Assembly (NCBI RefSeq): GCF_000521215.1
Contig: NZ_KI928932.1
Location: forward strand, 155,093 to 219,092
Length of the DNA: 64,000 nt
Reading direction: 5' to 3'
Origin: Labrenzia sp. DG1229
GTDB lineage: Bacteria; Pseudomonadota; Alphaproteobacteria; Rhizobiales; Stappiaceae
Shown: in pieces, positions 63,695-64,000 of the stretch
How the letters are laid out: every line of letters begins with the position of its first letter
How positions within the stretch are numbered: position 1 is the first letter of the stretch
Program-made: the position numbers and the translations under genes
Notes under the pieces: generated by a model
The model's database searches: none
The model's input: the letters and a program-made list of their open reading frames with translations, nothing else
What the model was told of the DNA's origin: nothing

Positions 63695-64000
63695 TCAGTC
63701 TGACGGCTTTTCGGACCTCAGCAACCAGGAAAAGAACGCGAGTGCCAGGGCAGCGCCGGCGATTTCCGCCACGATGAAGCCGGGCAGGTCGATCGGGCGA
63801 ATGCCGGCAAATGTATCGGTGAAGGCCCGGGAAATGGCGACTGCCGGATTTGCGAAGGACGTCGATGCGGTGAACCAGTACGCGGCGGTAATGTAAAGTC
63901 CGACCAGCCATGGCACTGCAGTTTCCCGAAACCGTATCCCGGCCAGAATACTGGCAAGCAGCCCGAACGTCGCAACAATTTCAGCCACCCACTGCCCCGG
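63695..64000 (-). CDS. Aquaporin/MIP-family channel, 5' part missing
   Basis: The frame enters from the right edge and ends at 63695. The visible 102 residues are the C-terminal half of a major intrinsic protein. They contain VAEIVATFGLL, a membrane segment, then the second NPA-type loop SFANPAVAISRAFTDTFAGI and a last membrane helix. FANPAV with SRAFTDTFAG is typical of bacterial aquaglyceroporins of the AqpS/arsenic-linked type. Direction of solute (water, glycerol, arsenite) cannot be judged without the N-terminal half. Confidence 0.8.
   Translation of the reverse strand, partial: PGQWVAEIVATFGLLASILAGIRFRETAVPWLVGLYITAAYWFTASTSFANPAVAISRAFTDTFAGIRPIDLPGFIVAEIAGAALALAFFSWLLRSEKPSD

Noticed and set aside
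1..64000. CRISPR arrays, tRNA or rRNA genes, insertion sequences, prophage
   Set aside because: No regularly spaced repeats, tRNA-like cloverleaf with a CCA-type end, transposase motifs or phage structural genes were noticed while reading both strands.

Overview
The window reads as a chromosomal segment of a marine-type alphaproteobacterium, most like a Stappiaceae or Rhodobacterales genome such as Roseibium/Labrenzia. This is inferred from the GC-rich coding sequence, the rhizobial-style iol and agl clusters, a DddP-type DMSP lyase and many ABC importers. There is no rRNA, tRNA, CRISPR array, insertion sequence or prophage that I can see. A DsbA-like gene is cut off at the left edge and an aquaporin-like gene at the right edge.

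Layout. 0-3 kb: truncated DsbA-family gene, then a Kef-type K+/H+ antiporter coupled to its flavodoxin-fold ancillary protein. 3-15.4 kb: a complete-looking inositol locus. Two Gfo/Idh/MocA dehydrogenases (one iolG) diverge from an RpiR-family regulator, followed by a sugar ABC importer and iolC-iolD-iolE-iolB. iolC is fused to a DUF2090 domain and iolE carries a one-base frameshift at an A6 run. iolA is not present here. 15.4-21.8 kb: 2-keto-3-deoxygluconate kinase, then a DeoR-controlled family-1 sugar ABC operon behind a large perfect operator-like inverted repeat. 22.3-28.6 kb: alpha-glucoside transport genes aglEFGK with a divergent LacI regulator but no alpha-glucosidase. 28.6-36.5 kb: GntR regulator, TolC-like protein, hydroxyacid dehydrogenase plus sugar isomerase, CcdA-thioredoxin pair, and gnd.

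36.7-47.3 kb is the most interesting stretch. An AfuA-like binding protein and a fused two-module permease converge on an ATPase gene and a kinase-like gene with lost catalytic residues. Divergently, a tight three-gene operon encodes a non-pyrrolysine MttB-family methyltransferase, a dimethylglycine-dehydrogenase-like FAD/GcvT protein, and an M24 protein with every active-site residue I recall for the DMSP lyase DddP. This suggests methylated sulfonium or betaine catabolism.

47.3-64 kb is mixed: a small secreted protein with CtrA-like boxes, an SRPBCC protein, a Tat-exported haloalkane dehalogenase opposite a LysR gene, a fatty acid desaturase coupled to a frameshifted PhnD-like gene, an amino-acid-oxidase-like enzyme, a RecD-like helicase, a TetR regulator, tex, two tandem paralogous membrane proteins (one strikingly AT-rich), DUF2270, a probable frameshifted lipoprotein, a GntR regulator, a GNAT acetyltransferase and an aquaporin.

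Two cross-cutting patterns: strong hairpins directly follow three of the substrate-binding-protein genes, and three genes appear broken by single-base deletions in A/T runs. The second may be sequencing error or real decay.
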